Assembly: GCA_017537925.1 (NCBI GenBank)
Contig: JAFYJW010000025.1
Span: 1 to 35,208, forward strand
Direction: 5' to 3'
Source: Synergistes sp.
GTDB taxonomy: Bacteria > Synergistota > Synergistia > Synergistales > Synergistaceae
Length of the DNA: 35,208 bases
The notes below the pieces were generated by a model. That model was not told where the DNA came from, did not search any database, and was given only the letters and a program-made list of their open reading frames with translations. Every line of letters begins with the position of its first letter. The first letter of the stretch is position 1. Below, in pieces: positions 8,215-16,275 of this stretch. Made by a program: the position numbers and the translations under genes.

Positions 8215-8266
8215 AAAAAAGGGCTGAGCATCCGGCAGACAATCTGCCGCCGCTCAGCCCTTTTCA
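8215..8266 (+). terminator. Strong bidirectional terminator after the glycyl radical enzyme
   Basis: GGGCTGAGC (8221-8229) pairs with GCTCAGCCC (8252-8260), flanked by an A-run on the left and TTTT on the right. An inner perfect hairpin CGGCAGA-CAA-TCTGCCG (8233-8249) extends the stem. It ends the regulator-activase-enzyme unit and separates it from the AT-rich island. Confidence 0.85.
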
Positions 8267-8351
8267 GTTTGACCGTTCTCTTTTTCAGGCGTACCGGCCG
8301 GATATTCGGGGCGGTACCTGACGGAACTTTCTGACGGGATTTATTTTGCGG

Positions 8352-8564
8352 ATGAAATACGCTAAAATCAAATTAATTATTTGGGAAACAAATAATAAGT
8401 ATTATCAAGATGGAATAGAGCTTCCGTATTCGGGTTTCAGAATAATTGTACCGAAAGAATACTCTGAATATCTCACTTCAGTATATGGTGATTATATGAA
8501 GTTCGCGCCGGAAGAGTATCGTGAAAAAATGATGAGTGACAAATACTATGCAGAACAAATCTAA
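8352..8564 (+). pseudogene. C-terminal remnant of a LicD-family (phosphocholine/nucleotidyl) transferase
   Basis: A 70-codon reading frame. Its second half (PYSGFRIIVPKEY, then YLTSVYGDYMKFAPEEYR) matches the C-terminal end of LicD-family proteins, where a conserved Y(L)xxxYGDYMxxPPxEKR segment closes the domain. Full LicD proteins are about 250-300 aa, and the catalytic N-terminal part (with the DxD motif) is absent. The frame is open upstream only to a TGA at 8319 and encodes nothing LicD-like there. I read it as a 5'-truncated gene rather than an intact small protein. TTG at 8346 or ATG at 8352 could start translation, but neither has a good ribosome-binding site. Its AT-rich codons match the next two genes and contrast with the GC-rich flanks. 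It ends 14 bp before the cytidylyltransferase. Confidence 0.55.
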
Positions 8565-8578
8565 TCGGAGGAATTAAT

Positions 8579-9058
8579 ATGATTATAGGCTACACAACCG
8601 GAGTATATGATCTGTTTCATATTGGGCATCTTAACCTTCTAAAAAATGCCAAAGGAATGTGTGATAAGTTAATAGTAGGAGTTACTGTTGATGAATTAGT
8701 CCAATATAAAGGCAAGAACGCTATGATTCCGTTTGAAGATCGAATAGAAATAATTAGATCGTGCAAATATGTTGATGCGGCTGTGCCTCAGTATGATATG
8801 GACAAATTGAAAGCGTGTAAGGAATTAGGTGCTACATTGCTGTTTGTTGGAGATGATTGGTATGGGACAGAAAAATGGAAAAAGTATGAGGAAGAGTTTT
8901 CCAGAGAGGGAATTAAAATAATATATTTCCCTTATACAAAAGGCATTTCATCCACAAAGATAACAGAAGCCTTAAAGCAAGTTAGAGGATGGGATAAGAA
9001 TGCAGACAATTTGAGTCCCAGGGAATACATACTTGCTGGGAGAAATAATAATGATTGA
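8579..9058 (+). CDS. Glycerol-3-phosphate cytidylyltransferase-like nucleotidyltransferase (TagD family)
   Basis: A 159-aa nucleotidyltransferase with the HIGH motif HIGH (14-17, in YDLFHIGHLNLL) and the ISSTKI motif (SSTKITEAL, near 125-135). It also has the TagD-type core GVTVDELVQYKGK and PFEDRIEIIRS. TagD makes CDP-glycerol from CTP and sn-glycerol 3-phosphate; close relatives activate choline phosphate or other alditol phosphates, so the alcohol is uncertain. The C-terminal tail is longer than in TagD (about 130 aa). CGGAGG lies 8 nt before the ATG. The gene overlaps the AsnB-like gene by 8 bp and follows a LicD remnant, a combination seen in surface-polymer decoration loci. A CDP-glycerol-type glycerophosphotransferase at 13186-14388 could use its product. 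Composition is much more AT-rich than the flanks, suggesting transfer. Confidence 0.85.
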   Translation: MIIGYTTGVYDLFHIGHLNLLKNAKGMCDKLIVGVTVDELVQYKGKNAMIPFEDRIEIIRSCKYVDAAVPQYDMDKLKACKELGATLLFVGDDWYGTEKWKKYEEEFSREGIKIIYFPYTKGISSTKITEALKQVRGWDKNADNLSPREYILAGRNNND

Positions 9059-10085
9059 TAAAGCATATTGTATGAGCTCCTATCTTGTTTTTCGTTATAT
9101 CGTTGATGATTCGAAAGACTTCTTTGATGATATGCATCATCAAATATATAACCTGATACCAGAAAAAAATAAGGTGCTCGTGAGAAATGAATTTGATATT
9201 GATAAAGCAATAAACACACAGATTTCGAAAGTGAAAAACAAACGATTAGGTATTCTTTTATCTGGTGGGATGGATTCTGCTTGCCTTGCTTCATATATGC
9301 CAGGTTGTGATGCCTATACATTTAGGTTTCTGGGCGGCAATTATCAAAGAGATGAATTGGATAGAGCAGAGTACTATGCAAATAAATATAATTTAAAGTT
9401 GCACTATGTGGATATATCTTGGGATACAGTTCAGGAAAATCTTGAAACAGTGATGCTGACAAAGGGCGCGCCAGTCCATTCAATAGAGCCTCAGATCCTT
9501 GCCGCTGTGAAAAAGGCTAAATCAGACGGTATAGAAATGATGATAATTGGAGATGCGGCTGATTATGTATTTGGAGGCATGGACGGATTGTATTCAAAGG
9601 ACTGGCTTTTCGATGAATTTGTAGATAGATATAGCTATTTGAATCCATTTGAGATTCTAAATGAACCTGTCAGTATGATGCCGGCTTTTGAAAAGTATCG
9701 TCAAGGAGACTATATAGATTATATTGAACTAATGCACGAATATACTGACATTGAAAGCTATGCTTCGTATGAAAACGCATTCAAATCAGGAAATATGGAT
9801 TATTTAGATCCGTATGAAGAATTAAAAATGGCAGATCCATTAGATGTATCTCGTATCCGAAACGGCGATTCAAAATATCTCATTCGTGCATTATTTAGAT
9901 TGAAATATCCTGATATACCAATTCCTCAAAAACTGCCAATGCCACGTCCAGTCGATGCTTATTTTAGAAATTGGGATGGCCCCAAAAGAATTGAGTTTAG
10001 AAATGACATTAATATGAATGCATATACGGGAAATCAGAAATGGCTGATGTATTGCTTAGAGCGATTTTTAAATATGCACAAATAA
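9051..10085 (+). CDS. Asparagine-synthase-like amidotransferase/adenylating enzyme lacking the glutaminase domain
   Basis: A 344-aa protein with the ATP-pyrophosphatase P-loop SGGMDS (71-76, in LGILLSGGMDSACLA) of the AsnB synthetase domain. It continues with YTFRFLGG, RAEYYANKYNLKLHYVDI and GDAADYVFGGMDG, the last being the usual AsnB loop that closes over the adenylate. The N-terminal Cys2 glutaminase domain of AsnB is absent; the first 60 residues (FRYIVDD) resemble only the linker strand before the synthetase domain. It may use free ammonia or another amine, or form a non-asparagine amide on a surface sugar or alditol. ATG at 9051 has GGGAGA upstream; an in-frame TTG at 9033 is possible. 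It overlaps the cytidylyltransferase stop by 8 bp. AT-rich like its two upstream partners. Confidence 0.75.
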   Translation: MIDKAYCMSSYLVFRYIVDDSKDFFDDMHHQIYNLIPEKNKVLVRNEFDIDKAINTQISKVKNKRLGILLSGGMDSACLASYMPGCDAYTFRFLGGNYQRDELDRAEYYANKYNLKLHYVDISWDTVQENLETVMLTKGAPVHSIEPQILAAVKKAKSDGIEMMIIGDAADYVFGGMDGLYSKDWLFDEFVDRYSYLNPFEILNEPVSMMPAFEKYRQGDYIDYIELMHEYTDIESYASYENAFKSGNMDYLDPYEELKMADPLDVSRIRNGDSKYLIRALFRLKYPDIPIPQKLPMPRPVDAYFRNWDGPKRIEFRNDINMNAYTGNQKWLMYCLERFLNMHK

Positions 10086-10161
10086 TGAGGTGGCGTGCCG
10101 CGGGTGTTTGACTATTGCTGTGTGCTGACAGGGTCCATCCTGCCGGGCGGACTGCCTGAAC

Positions 10162-10192
10162 AAAAAATGGCATGACCAGAAGATCATGCCAT
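10162..10192 (-). terminator. Terminator of glgC
   Basis: A perfect 9-bp stem, ATGGCATGA (10167-10175) and TCATGCCAT (10184-10192). On the minus strand it is followed by TTTTTTG (the complement of 10166-10161). A second imperfect hairpin AACAGGG/CCCTGTT lies between it and the glgC stop (about 10210-10238). Confidence 0.8.
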
Positions 10193-10260
10193 CCCTCCAA
10201 AACTGTCTTAACAGGGGTATCCTTAACGGAACCCTGTTCTGTTATCCTGCGCTGATGCGC

Positions 10261-11562
10261 TCAGAACGCCGAACCGTCGGCAGAATACAGGCTCTCGTAG
10301 GATCCCGGCAGCTGCAGCTTCTTCCTGAGCTGGATGTTGGGCATGCCGACCACGACTATCCCTGACGCAGGGTCTACATGGTAGCGCTCCGCGTCGGCGA
10401 CGGGGTCATATCCTATCGAGGTGCCGTCTGGAATGATGTTGTGCGCGTCTAAGATGACGCGGCGCAGGCGGCAGTTGGAGCCTATCGTCACATTCTGCCC
10501 TATTATGGCTTCTTCAACGATAGAGCCTGAATGTATCACGCAGTTGCGCGACAGGACGCTCTTTCTGACGTAGGCGCCGATCACGCGGCTCGATTCGGCG
10601 CACATGCAGGCGTCGACGGAGCATGAATGATCGTTGGCCGGATATGTGAAGCTCGGCGGATCAGAATAGGATACTGTCCTTATAGGCCACTGCTGATTGT
10701 ACAGGGAAAGCGCGGAGTTGTGCTGCAGAAGGTCCATGTGGGCTTCCCAGTACGCCTTTATGCTTCCGACGTCTTTCCAGTAGGGCTTATCGCCGCCGGG
10801 CAGTACGTTTGTGGAGAAGTCATAAGCCATCATTTTGCAGCTTTTGAAGAGCTTGGGTATGATATCTTTCCCGAAATCATGGCTGCTTTCTTTGAGCTGG
10901 TTATCCGAGAGGACCGATTCCTCTAATATCTCGCGCTCGAATATGTAGTTGCCCATCGAAACGAAGCTGTAGCCGGGGCGCCCCGGAATCTCCGGCGGGA
11001 CAGCAGGTTTTTCCACGAAGTCGGTTATGCGGCCGTCTGCGTCTGTCGCTATGCAGCCGAACTGGCTGGCCTCTGATGATGGAACGACGTATGCCGCGAC
11101 TGTGACGTCCGCGCCGTTGTCCATATGGTAGGCGAGCATCTGCTCGACATCCATCTTATAGACATGATCCGCCGCGAATATGCAGACGCGGTCCGCGTTG
11201 AAGAGCGTCACCAGATGCATATTCTGGAATACAGCGTCCGCGGTGCCTTCATACCAGCGTTCTCCGTCCCACATCTGAGCCGGCACTACGTTTATGAAGA
11301 AATCACGGCCACGCAGAGCGCCGCCGAACTGCCAGCCCTTGCCGATATGCTCATGAAGCGACTGGCTTTTAAACTGTATCATGCAGTATATTGAGAAAAG
11401 CCCGCTGTTGACCATGTTTGACAGAGCAAAGTCGATTATGCGGTACTTTGCTGCAAAGGGCACCGCCGGCTTGGCGCGGTATCTTGTCAGAGGCATGAGC
11501 CGCTCTCCTTTTCCGCCGGCGAGGACCATGCCGAGCACGCGCCCGTATTTCCCGTGTATCAT
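10261..11562 (-). CDS. glgC: Glucose-1-phosphate adenylyltransferase (ADP-glucose pyrophosphorylase)
   Basis: A 433-aa protein making ADP-glucose from ATP and glucose 1-phosphate, the first committed step of bacterial glycogen synthesis. The nucleotidyltransferase domain opens with GMVLAGGKGERLMPLT (11-26). It continues with AKPAVPFAAKYRIIDFALSN, the ADP-glucose-specific WYEGTADAVFQN, the metal site FAADHVYKMD, the sugar-binding FVEKPA and KPYWKDVGSI. The C-terminal third is a left-handed beta-helix (hexapeptide repeats such as VIHSGSIVEEAIIGQNVTIG). Full length for the family. AGGAGGT precedes the ATG. No glycogen synthase or branching enzyme is in the window, so it stands alone between its own promoter and terminator. 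Confidence 0.95.
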   Translation of the reverse strand: MIHGKYGRVLGMVLAGGKGERLMPLTRYRAKPAVPFAAKYRIIDFALSNMVNSGLFSIYCMIQFKSQSLHEHIGKGWQFGGALRGRDFFINVVPAQMWDGERWYEGTADAVFQNMHLVTLFNADRVCIFAADHVYKMDVEQMLAYHMDNGADVTVAAYVVPSSEASQFGCIATDADGRITDFVEKPAVPPEIPGRPGYSFVSMGNYIFEREILEESVLSDNQLKESSHDFGKDIIPKLFKSCKMMAYDFSTNVLPGGDKPYWKDVGSIKAYWEAHMDLLQHNSALSLYNQQWPIRTVSYSDPPSFTYPANDHSCSVDACMCAESSRVIGAYVRKSVLSRNCVIHSGSIVEEAIIGQNVTIGSNCRLRRVILDAHNIIPDGTSIGYDPVADAERYHVDPASGIVVVGMPNIQLRKKLQLPGSYESLYSADGSAF

Positions 11563-11624
11563 CCATATTACCTCCTCTGCAAAAGAGACTGTCTAAATTA
11601 GTTAATTTTTTGTATTCTGCTGTT

Positions 11625-11653
11625 ATTATAATTCATTGACAAATAATAGTCCA
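11625..11653 (-). promoter_or_regulatory. Candidate glgC promoter
   Basis: On the minus strand TATAAT (11630-11625, perfect) is preceded at 17 bp by TGGACT (11653-11648; four of six matches). The AT-rich stretch 11590-11660 separates glgC from the end of the glycan operon. Confidence 0.5.
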
Positions 11654-11659
11654 TTGTAA

Positions 11660-11693
11660 AGAAGTGCCGCTGCAGAAACCGAAATGCAGCGGC
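11660..11693 (-). terminator. Terminator at the end of the surface-glycan operon
   Basis: A perfect 9-bp stem, GCCGCTGCA (11666-11674) and TGCAGCGGC (11685-11693), with a 10-nt loop, 47 bp past the flippase stop. On the minus strand it is followed by a broken U tract (CTTCTTT). Confidence 0.55.
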
Positions 11694-11740
11694 GGAATCA
11701 TGTTTCTTGCGGTTTTTTGCCCGGCAGTGCACGGAATGTA

Positions 11741-13189
11741 TCAGATATCTGTATGCAGCGCGGCGTTTTTTTCTTTTACTCCCGCCAGGACGTCGAATAT
11801 CCGGCGGCGCTGTCTGAAAAGCAGCAGGAAAAGAGCCGCTGCCGCACAATATCTTAGCATATTATGCCGGTACAGCGCGCCGGATAAAAGAGAGACGGCA
11901 GTCATGCCGGCGCCTGTAAGCAGGATGAGCCGCATATCGTATATTTTTGCGTCCGTCACCGCCCTCATGGCGGTCCAGTCGAGCGCAGCCTGTACGATAT
12001 AGCAGAACAGCGTTGTGTAAGCGGCGGCGGCATAGCCGTAACGCGGGATGAATATCCAGTTGAGGGCTACGTTGAGCGTTGCTGCAGTCACGCTTGCGAA
12101 CATGACATAAGCCGGTTTTTTGTAGTAATAGACCACGTTGCCGAAGAGAAAGTACAGCGACATGAAGAAGACGCCGCCCACTATCGGCGGTATTATATAT
12201 ACAGCTTCGTGATAGCCTGCCGGGGCCATTATTCTTAAGAGTTCAGGAGCAAGCAGTATCAGAACGCAGCAGAGGAAAGCATATGCTCCTGTAATGGGCG
12301 CCGCGACGCGTCCTATCGCGCCGTGATCCCCGCTGCGGCATTTTTCGTATGTGTAAGGTATCAGCGATCCGTTTACGGCGTTCCAGACGATAGTTACCGC
12401 AAGGGCCGCCGTATATGCCACGCTGTATCTGGCGGCCGCAGCGTTGCCTGCCATGTTGGCTATCATTATCCTGTCGGCGCTGTTCAGCACGTATCCGGAA
12501 AGGTAGTGCGGAATGATAGGCAGATTGAACATAATCGCCGCTTTCCAATATGATGTTTTGAATTTCCAGCCGGCTTTGACGCCGAGGTATATATAGAATA
12601 CAAAATAAACGCACAGAAGTACGCTCTCTCCGCCGAACAGCCTGCCGTAGACGCGGTGTCCGGGGAAGAGCAGGATGCACGCTACGGCGGCGGCCGACGA
12701 CAGCACCGCATAGGCCGTTACCACGGCGGTAAGCTTAATATACCTGTACTCGAAGCGCTGGCGTGCCATCCAGAAGCCGAAGGCCGGCTGCAGCAGAAAG
12801 TCCAGAAACATTAAAAAGACAAGAGGAAGTCCGATATCAAAAACTTTACCGATCTTTGACCACAGCGCCGCAAGAACAGCCAGGCAAATGAGGGTTATTA
12901 TGTTTGAAAGCACGAGCATCGAAAAAGAATAGCCGTCACGGTCATCCCTGTAGTCCAGCATGCCGATGTTGAAAACGCCTGCGGAGAGCGCAAATGTGGC
13001 AAGTATCCCAAGCAGTGCCCTCCATGACAGGAAGACCGATACGACGCCGAATTCGCTCTGAGTCAGCAGGCGCGTGTATATAGGACTCGTTATGAGGACA
13101 AGCCCTTTTTCCACCACGCTCATCAGCATGAAAGCAAGCGAGGCCATTATCGGAGCCGGGATGTTCCTTATCCTTCCGGTTATCTTCAT
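11741..13189 (-). CDS. Wzx-type polysaccharide/lipid-linked oligosaccharide flippase (MOP superfamily)
   Basis: A 482-aa integral inner-membrane protein with roughly 12-14 hydrophobic helices spread over its whole length. The N-terminal signature is that of polysaccharide-biosynthesis flippases (MVEKGLVLITSPIYTRLLTQSEFGVVSVFLS-like, about residues 25-55). It would translocate the undecaprenyl-diphosphate-linked glycan made by the upstream genes from cytoplasm to periplasm. It is the last gene of the operon; its ATG overlaps the upstream TGA (ATGA), so translation is coupled to the glycerophosphotransferase. No O-antigen polymerase or ligase follows it. Substrate is inferred from context only. 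Confidence 0.88.
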   Translation of the reverse strand: MKITGRIRNIPAPIMASLAFMLMSVVEKGLVLITSPIYTRLLTQSEFGVVSVFLSWRALLGILATFALSAGVFNIGMLDYRDDRDGYSFSMLVLSNIITLICLAVLAALWSKIGKVFDIGLPLVFLMFLDFLLQPAFGFWMARQRFEYRYIKLTAVVTAYAVLSSAAAVACILLFPGHRVYGRLFGGESVLLCVYFVFYIYLGVKAGWKFKTSYWKAAIMFNLPIIPHYLSGYVLNSADRIMIANMAGNAAAARYSVAYTAALAVTIVWNAVNGSLIPYTYEKCRSGDHGAIGRVAAPITGAYAFLCCVLILLAPELLRIMAPAGYHEAVYIIPPIVGGVFFMSLYFLFGNVVYYYKKPAYVMFASVTAATLNVALNWIFIPRYGYAAAAYTTLFCYIVQAALDWTAMRAVTDAKIYDMRLILLTGAGMTAVSLLSGALYRHNMLRYCAAAALFLLLFRQRRRIFDVLAGVKEKNAALHTDI

Positions 13190-14388
13190 GGGGCAGGCAC
13201 CGTAAGCGTTTCCAGCGTTTTTTCGCCGGTGCGCAGGAATCGTTCGATACAGCGCGCGATTCGCTCTGAGGCCCTGCCGTCTTCGACATTTCCTGTCATG
13301 CGCATGAATTCTTTTATGCCGCGCGCATATTCCTGCGCGTCGAACGAAGATATCTTGTCGAGGAGCCCGGCGTTCGTCCCGGCGTGCGGAAAAGGCAGAG
13401 AATCGTAATCAAAATAGAAGCCGCGCTCCTGATTTTCATAATGTTCGCGGTCCGGTGCGAAGAGGAAGCATGGGCGCCCCGTCAGCGCAAAGTCGAACAT
13501 CGCGCTGGAGTAGTCCGTTATCAGAGCGTCGGCGCAGGCGAGGTAATCGGCCATGTCTTCATGGCTGTTGCCGTCTATGACGCCGCAGGAACCGCATTTC
13601 CCGATCCCGGCCGCATCCGCGGCAAGATTGTGCGTCCTGAAAACGAAGACCCAATCGCCGCCGAAACGCTTTGCAAAGAGCGCAAGAAGGCTCTTTATGT
13701 CAAGTTCTCTCATCTGCGCAGCCCCGCTCAGTTCCGCATCGTCACGGAACGTCGGCGCAAACAGAACGGTCTTTTTACCTGAAGGCAGCCCTAATTTATT
13801 TTTCAGCCCTTCGATATCCGATCTCACTGCGTTTACTAAAATGTCATTTCTCGGCGTTCCTGTGAGATATATGGGATAGGGCGTGCGCTGCGAGGCTCCG
13901 GCAAGTATGTCGGCCGTATGGCGGCAGCCGGCTATTATGAAGTCCGAGCAGAGCTGTCTTTCTTTATAAAATTTTGAATTTGAACCTATATCGTCCAGTC
14001 CTATTTTTTTGAGCGGGGTGCCGTGCCATGTAGATATCGTAAGCTGTCCGCTGCGCTTGACAAGCGGGCGCGCCAGCCTGAAGAGTCCCGCTCCGCAGGG
14101 AACGCTGACGCCGAGGTAGTTGTCTATAACCGCCTCACAGGAAAAACGCAGCCGATCCGCGGCCGCCGAACCCCACCTCACGCGTCTTATATAATCGGGC
14201 AGGGTCTCGCGGCAGTCGTCGGAGATCGCCCAGTATATGCCGATATCCGGCGCGATCTCGTGCAGCTTTTCGGAGATGTGGCGCGGATTATCGTTATACA
14301 TGCCTGTGAAGCTCGAAAAATATGCGCACCCCTTTATTATCGGCGCGGCTCGGAAAGAGAGGCAGCGCAGCATACGGCGGAACTTCAT
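13186..14388 (-). CDS. CDP-glycerol glycerophosphotransferase family protein (TagF/TagB-like)
   Basis: A 400-aa peripheral-membrane GT-B enzyme. Recognisable elements are TWHGTPLKKIGLDD (about 134-147), FAPTFRDD (near 208), the nucleotide-binding TDYSSAMFDFALTGRP (near 290-306) and FAPDREHYENQERGFYFDY, the set that defines the Glyphos_transf family. Members transfer glycerol phosphate or ribitol phosphate from CDP-alditols to a lipid-linked glycan. This points to a phosphoglycerol-decorated glycan; in a Gram-negative it would be an O-antigen or capsule rather than teichoic acid. The CDP-glycerol could come from the TagD-like enzyme at 8579-9058 (inference). GGGAG lies 8 nt before the ATG, which starts 1 bp after the preceding GT32 stop. 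Overlaps the flippase by 4 bp. Confidence 0.88.
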   Translation of the reverse strand: MKFRRMLRCLSFRAAPIIKGCAYFSSFTGMYNDNPRHISEKLHEIAPDIGIYWAISDDCRETLPDYIRRVRWGSAAADRLRFSCEAVIDNYLGVSVPCGAGLFRLARPLVKRSGQLTISTWHGTPLKKIGLDDIGSNSKFYKERQLCSDFIIAGCRHTADILAGASQRTPYPIYLTGTPRNDILVNAVRSDIEGLKNKLGLPSGKKTVLFAPTFRDDAELSGAAQMRELDIKSLLALFAKRFGGDWVFVFRTHNLAADAAGIGKCGSCGVIDGNSHEDMADYLACADALITDYSSAMFDFALTGRPCFLFAPDREHYENQERGFYFDYDSLPFPHAGTNAGLLDKISSFDAQEYARGIKEFMRMTGNVEDGRASERIARCIERFLRTGEKTLETLTVPAP

Positions 14389-14389
14389 G

Positions 14390-15142
14390 TCACTTTCTCC
14401 CGCTGCGCGGAGCGAAAAAACGCGCTATGCGGCGCAGCTTGGCTCTTTTGTCGCGTATCGGGACGAGCGCAAAGGCGCGGCTCAGCAGCCTGCGCCACTT
14501 CGGCACCCATGAGGCGTTGTAGTGATGTATCGCATGCGTGTTTTCGGTAATGCGCAGCTTCCGCACCGAGAGATCGAGCGGACAGAAATATTCCATGGGG
14601 TAGATATGCACGTCGTGCTCAAGGATCTGATATCTGCCGTTCGGAATGAAGCCGAGCGGTCCGGAAAGACGCGTGATGATCGAAACGTTGGTCGTTGTAT
14701 CCTGCTTCCCTCCCGGCAGCAGGAAATGACGGCCGTCGTAGTAGTCGAGCAGCAGTTTTATCCAGCCATTGCCCTTTTCCGCCGCCATCAGTGCCGTGGG
14801 GATGCAGGAGCCGCCCTCGAATGATGTGAATGCGCCGAAGCCGAGGAATTCATCAAGCGGCTTTATTACCTCCACATCAGTATCCATATAGACGCCGCCC
14901 TCGCGGTAAAGCACGAGCAGCCGCAGATAATCGCTGACGAAGGCATATTTCCGCGCCTCATAGGCCTCGCGGGCGAATTCGTTTGAGAGTATCGTCTCCA
15001 TTGCGTTCTCTTCGTCCCAGCGTATAACGCGGTATTCCGGCAGCACTTTACTCCAGCTTTCAAGGCAGCGCAGCGACAGTTCGTCGAGCGCGCCCCCTCC
15101 GAGCCACACATAGTGTATCGTCTTTGGTATCCTCTGCGTCAT
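14390..15142 (-). CDS. GT32-family glycosyltransferase
   Basis: A 250-aa GT-A fold glycosyltransferase. The N-terminus PKTIHYVWLGGG (about 5-16) and the metal-binding DxD in REGGVYMDTDVEVIKPLDE (about 85-103) are the signature of the Gly_transf_sug/OCH1-like family. These enzymes commonly add hexose or HexNAc residues to capsule and LPS chains; the sugar is not predictable. Near the C-terminus, HAIHHYNASWVPKW (about 214-227) is the conserved His-containing closing motif. It overlaps the upstream GT4 stop by 4 bp (ATGA), so it is translationally coupled. Confidence 0.88.
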   Translation of the reverse strand: MTQRIPKTIHYVWLGGGALDELSLRCLESWSKVLPEYRVIRWDEENAMETILSNEFAREAYEARKYAFVSDYLRLLVLYREGGVYMDTDVEVIKPLDEFLGFGAFTSFEGGSCIPTALMAAEKGNGWIKLLLDYYDGRHFLLPGGKQDTTTNVSIITRLSGPLGFIPNGRYQILEHDVHIYPMEYFCPLDLSVRKLRITENTHAIHHYNASWVPKWRRLLSRAFALVPIRDKRAKLRRIARFFAPRSGRK

Positions 15143-16275
15143 ATTGAGCTCTCCGTCAGGCTGCCGGAGCTCCCGCTGTCCAGCAGCTCTTTATAAAGCC
15201 GAGCGGACGATTCTGTCGCCGCGCGTATGCCGAATATCTCTTCCGGCAGGCCGCAGGCTCCCTTTTCGCTGCGTTTCGGGCGTTCGCGCAGCAGCCCTGC
15301 AAGAACCTCTGTGTCTCCGGACTCATACAGACGGCAGTCGGGATAGGCGGCGGCTATATCCGTATTTCCGCGGATGCGCGAGCAGATAAGCGGCAGCCCG
15401 GACGCCGCGGCTTCCATAAGCGCCACAGGCAGTCCTTCGCGCTTTGACGGGAATACGAAGCAGTCGGCCGCCCTGTAAAGCTCAGGCATATCATGCCTGT
15501 AGCCGGCCAGATGCAGCCGCGCGCCTATGCCCAGCCTCTCTGCAAGATTTCTAAGCTCTTCGCGCAGCGGACCTTCCCCCGCGATCACATAATGTATCCC
15601 GCTGTCGTCTGCTTTCGCTAAAGCGCGCAGCACTTCGGCATGGTTTTTATTTGCGTTCAGCTCGCCGGCGGACAGCAGCATGTACGCGTCCTCCGGTACG
15701 CCGAGGGCTCCGCGGTCTGCCGCGGCACGGCAGTCCCGGAAGCGCGCTGTGTCGATCCCGACGCCAGGCATATATTCGACGCGCTTTGCCGCAAAGCCGC
15801 GCGCGCGGGCATGATCTTCCGAATTGATCGTTATAAGCAGATCCGTGAAGCGCGACAGATATTTTTCCACGGGATAGAAGAGCAGCCGGTTTTTCAGCGG
15901 AGCGCCTCTGTAAAAATGAAAACCGTGGGCTGTGTACACGATCTTCGGGCGTTCGGCGGGGCTGAGCCCCTTCAGCGCAAAGCGCGTCACCGCGGCGGCG
16001 ACGGGAGTGTGCACGTGTACTATGTCATAGCGCCCGGCGCGGACGATCTGCCGTATCCGGCGGTATGAGCGCAGTAAAGCAGACGCACAGCGCGGATCCC
16101 TGACCCATTCCACATCGAAACAGGAAGAAAAGGTCTCCCTGCACGCTTCGTCTTCAAGTATGCCGCTTGCCGCTCCGTCTACTGTCCAGCCGTCTGTTTT
16201 CATGCGCCGTGCGTGCGGCAGCAGGAAGCTTCTAAGCGTAAGAGCCGTTGTCGCGGCCATCAGCAGTTTAGGCAT
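15139..16275 (-). CDS. GT4-family glycosyltransferase
   Basis: A 378-aa retaining GT-B glycosyltransferase. The N-terminal acceptor domain has HVHTPVAAAVTRFAL and VYTAHGFHFYRG (about 107-150). The C-terminal nucleotide-sugar domain starts at LLSAGELNANKNH and ends with the E-x7-E region FPSKREGLPVALMEAAASG (about 276-294). YTAHGFHFY and the KNH context resemble PglA/EpsD-like GT4 enzymes that add the second sugar to a diNAcBac- or FucNAc-type primer, which fits its place right after the pgl-like genes. Acceptor specificity is inference. It overlaps the acetyltransferase by 8 bp. Confidence 0.88.
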   Translation of the reverse strand: MPKLLMAATTALTLRSFLLPHARRMKTDGWTVDGAASGILEDEACRETFSSCFDVEWVRDPRCASALLRSYRRIRQIVRAGRYDIVHVHTPVAAAVTRFALKGLSPAERPKIVYTAHGFHFYRGAPLKNRLLFYPVEKYLSRFTDLLITINSEDHARARGFAAKRVEYMPGVGIDTARFRDCRAAADRGALGVPEDAYMLLSAGELNANKNHAEVLRALAKADDSGIHYVIAGEGPLREELRNLAERLGIGARLHLAGYRHDMPELYRAADCFVFPSKREGLPVALMEAAASGLPLICSRIRGNTDIAAAYPDCRLYESGDTEVLAGLLRERPKRSEKGACGLPEEIFGIRAATESSARLYKELLDSGSSGSLTESSI

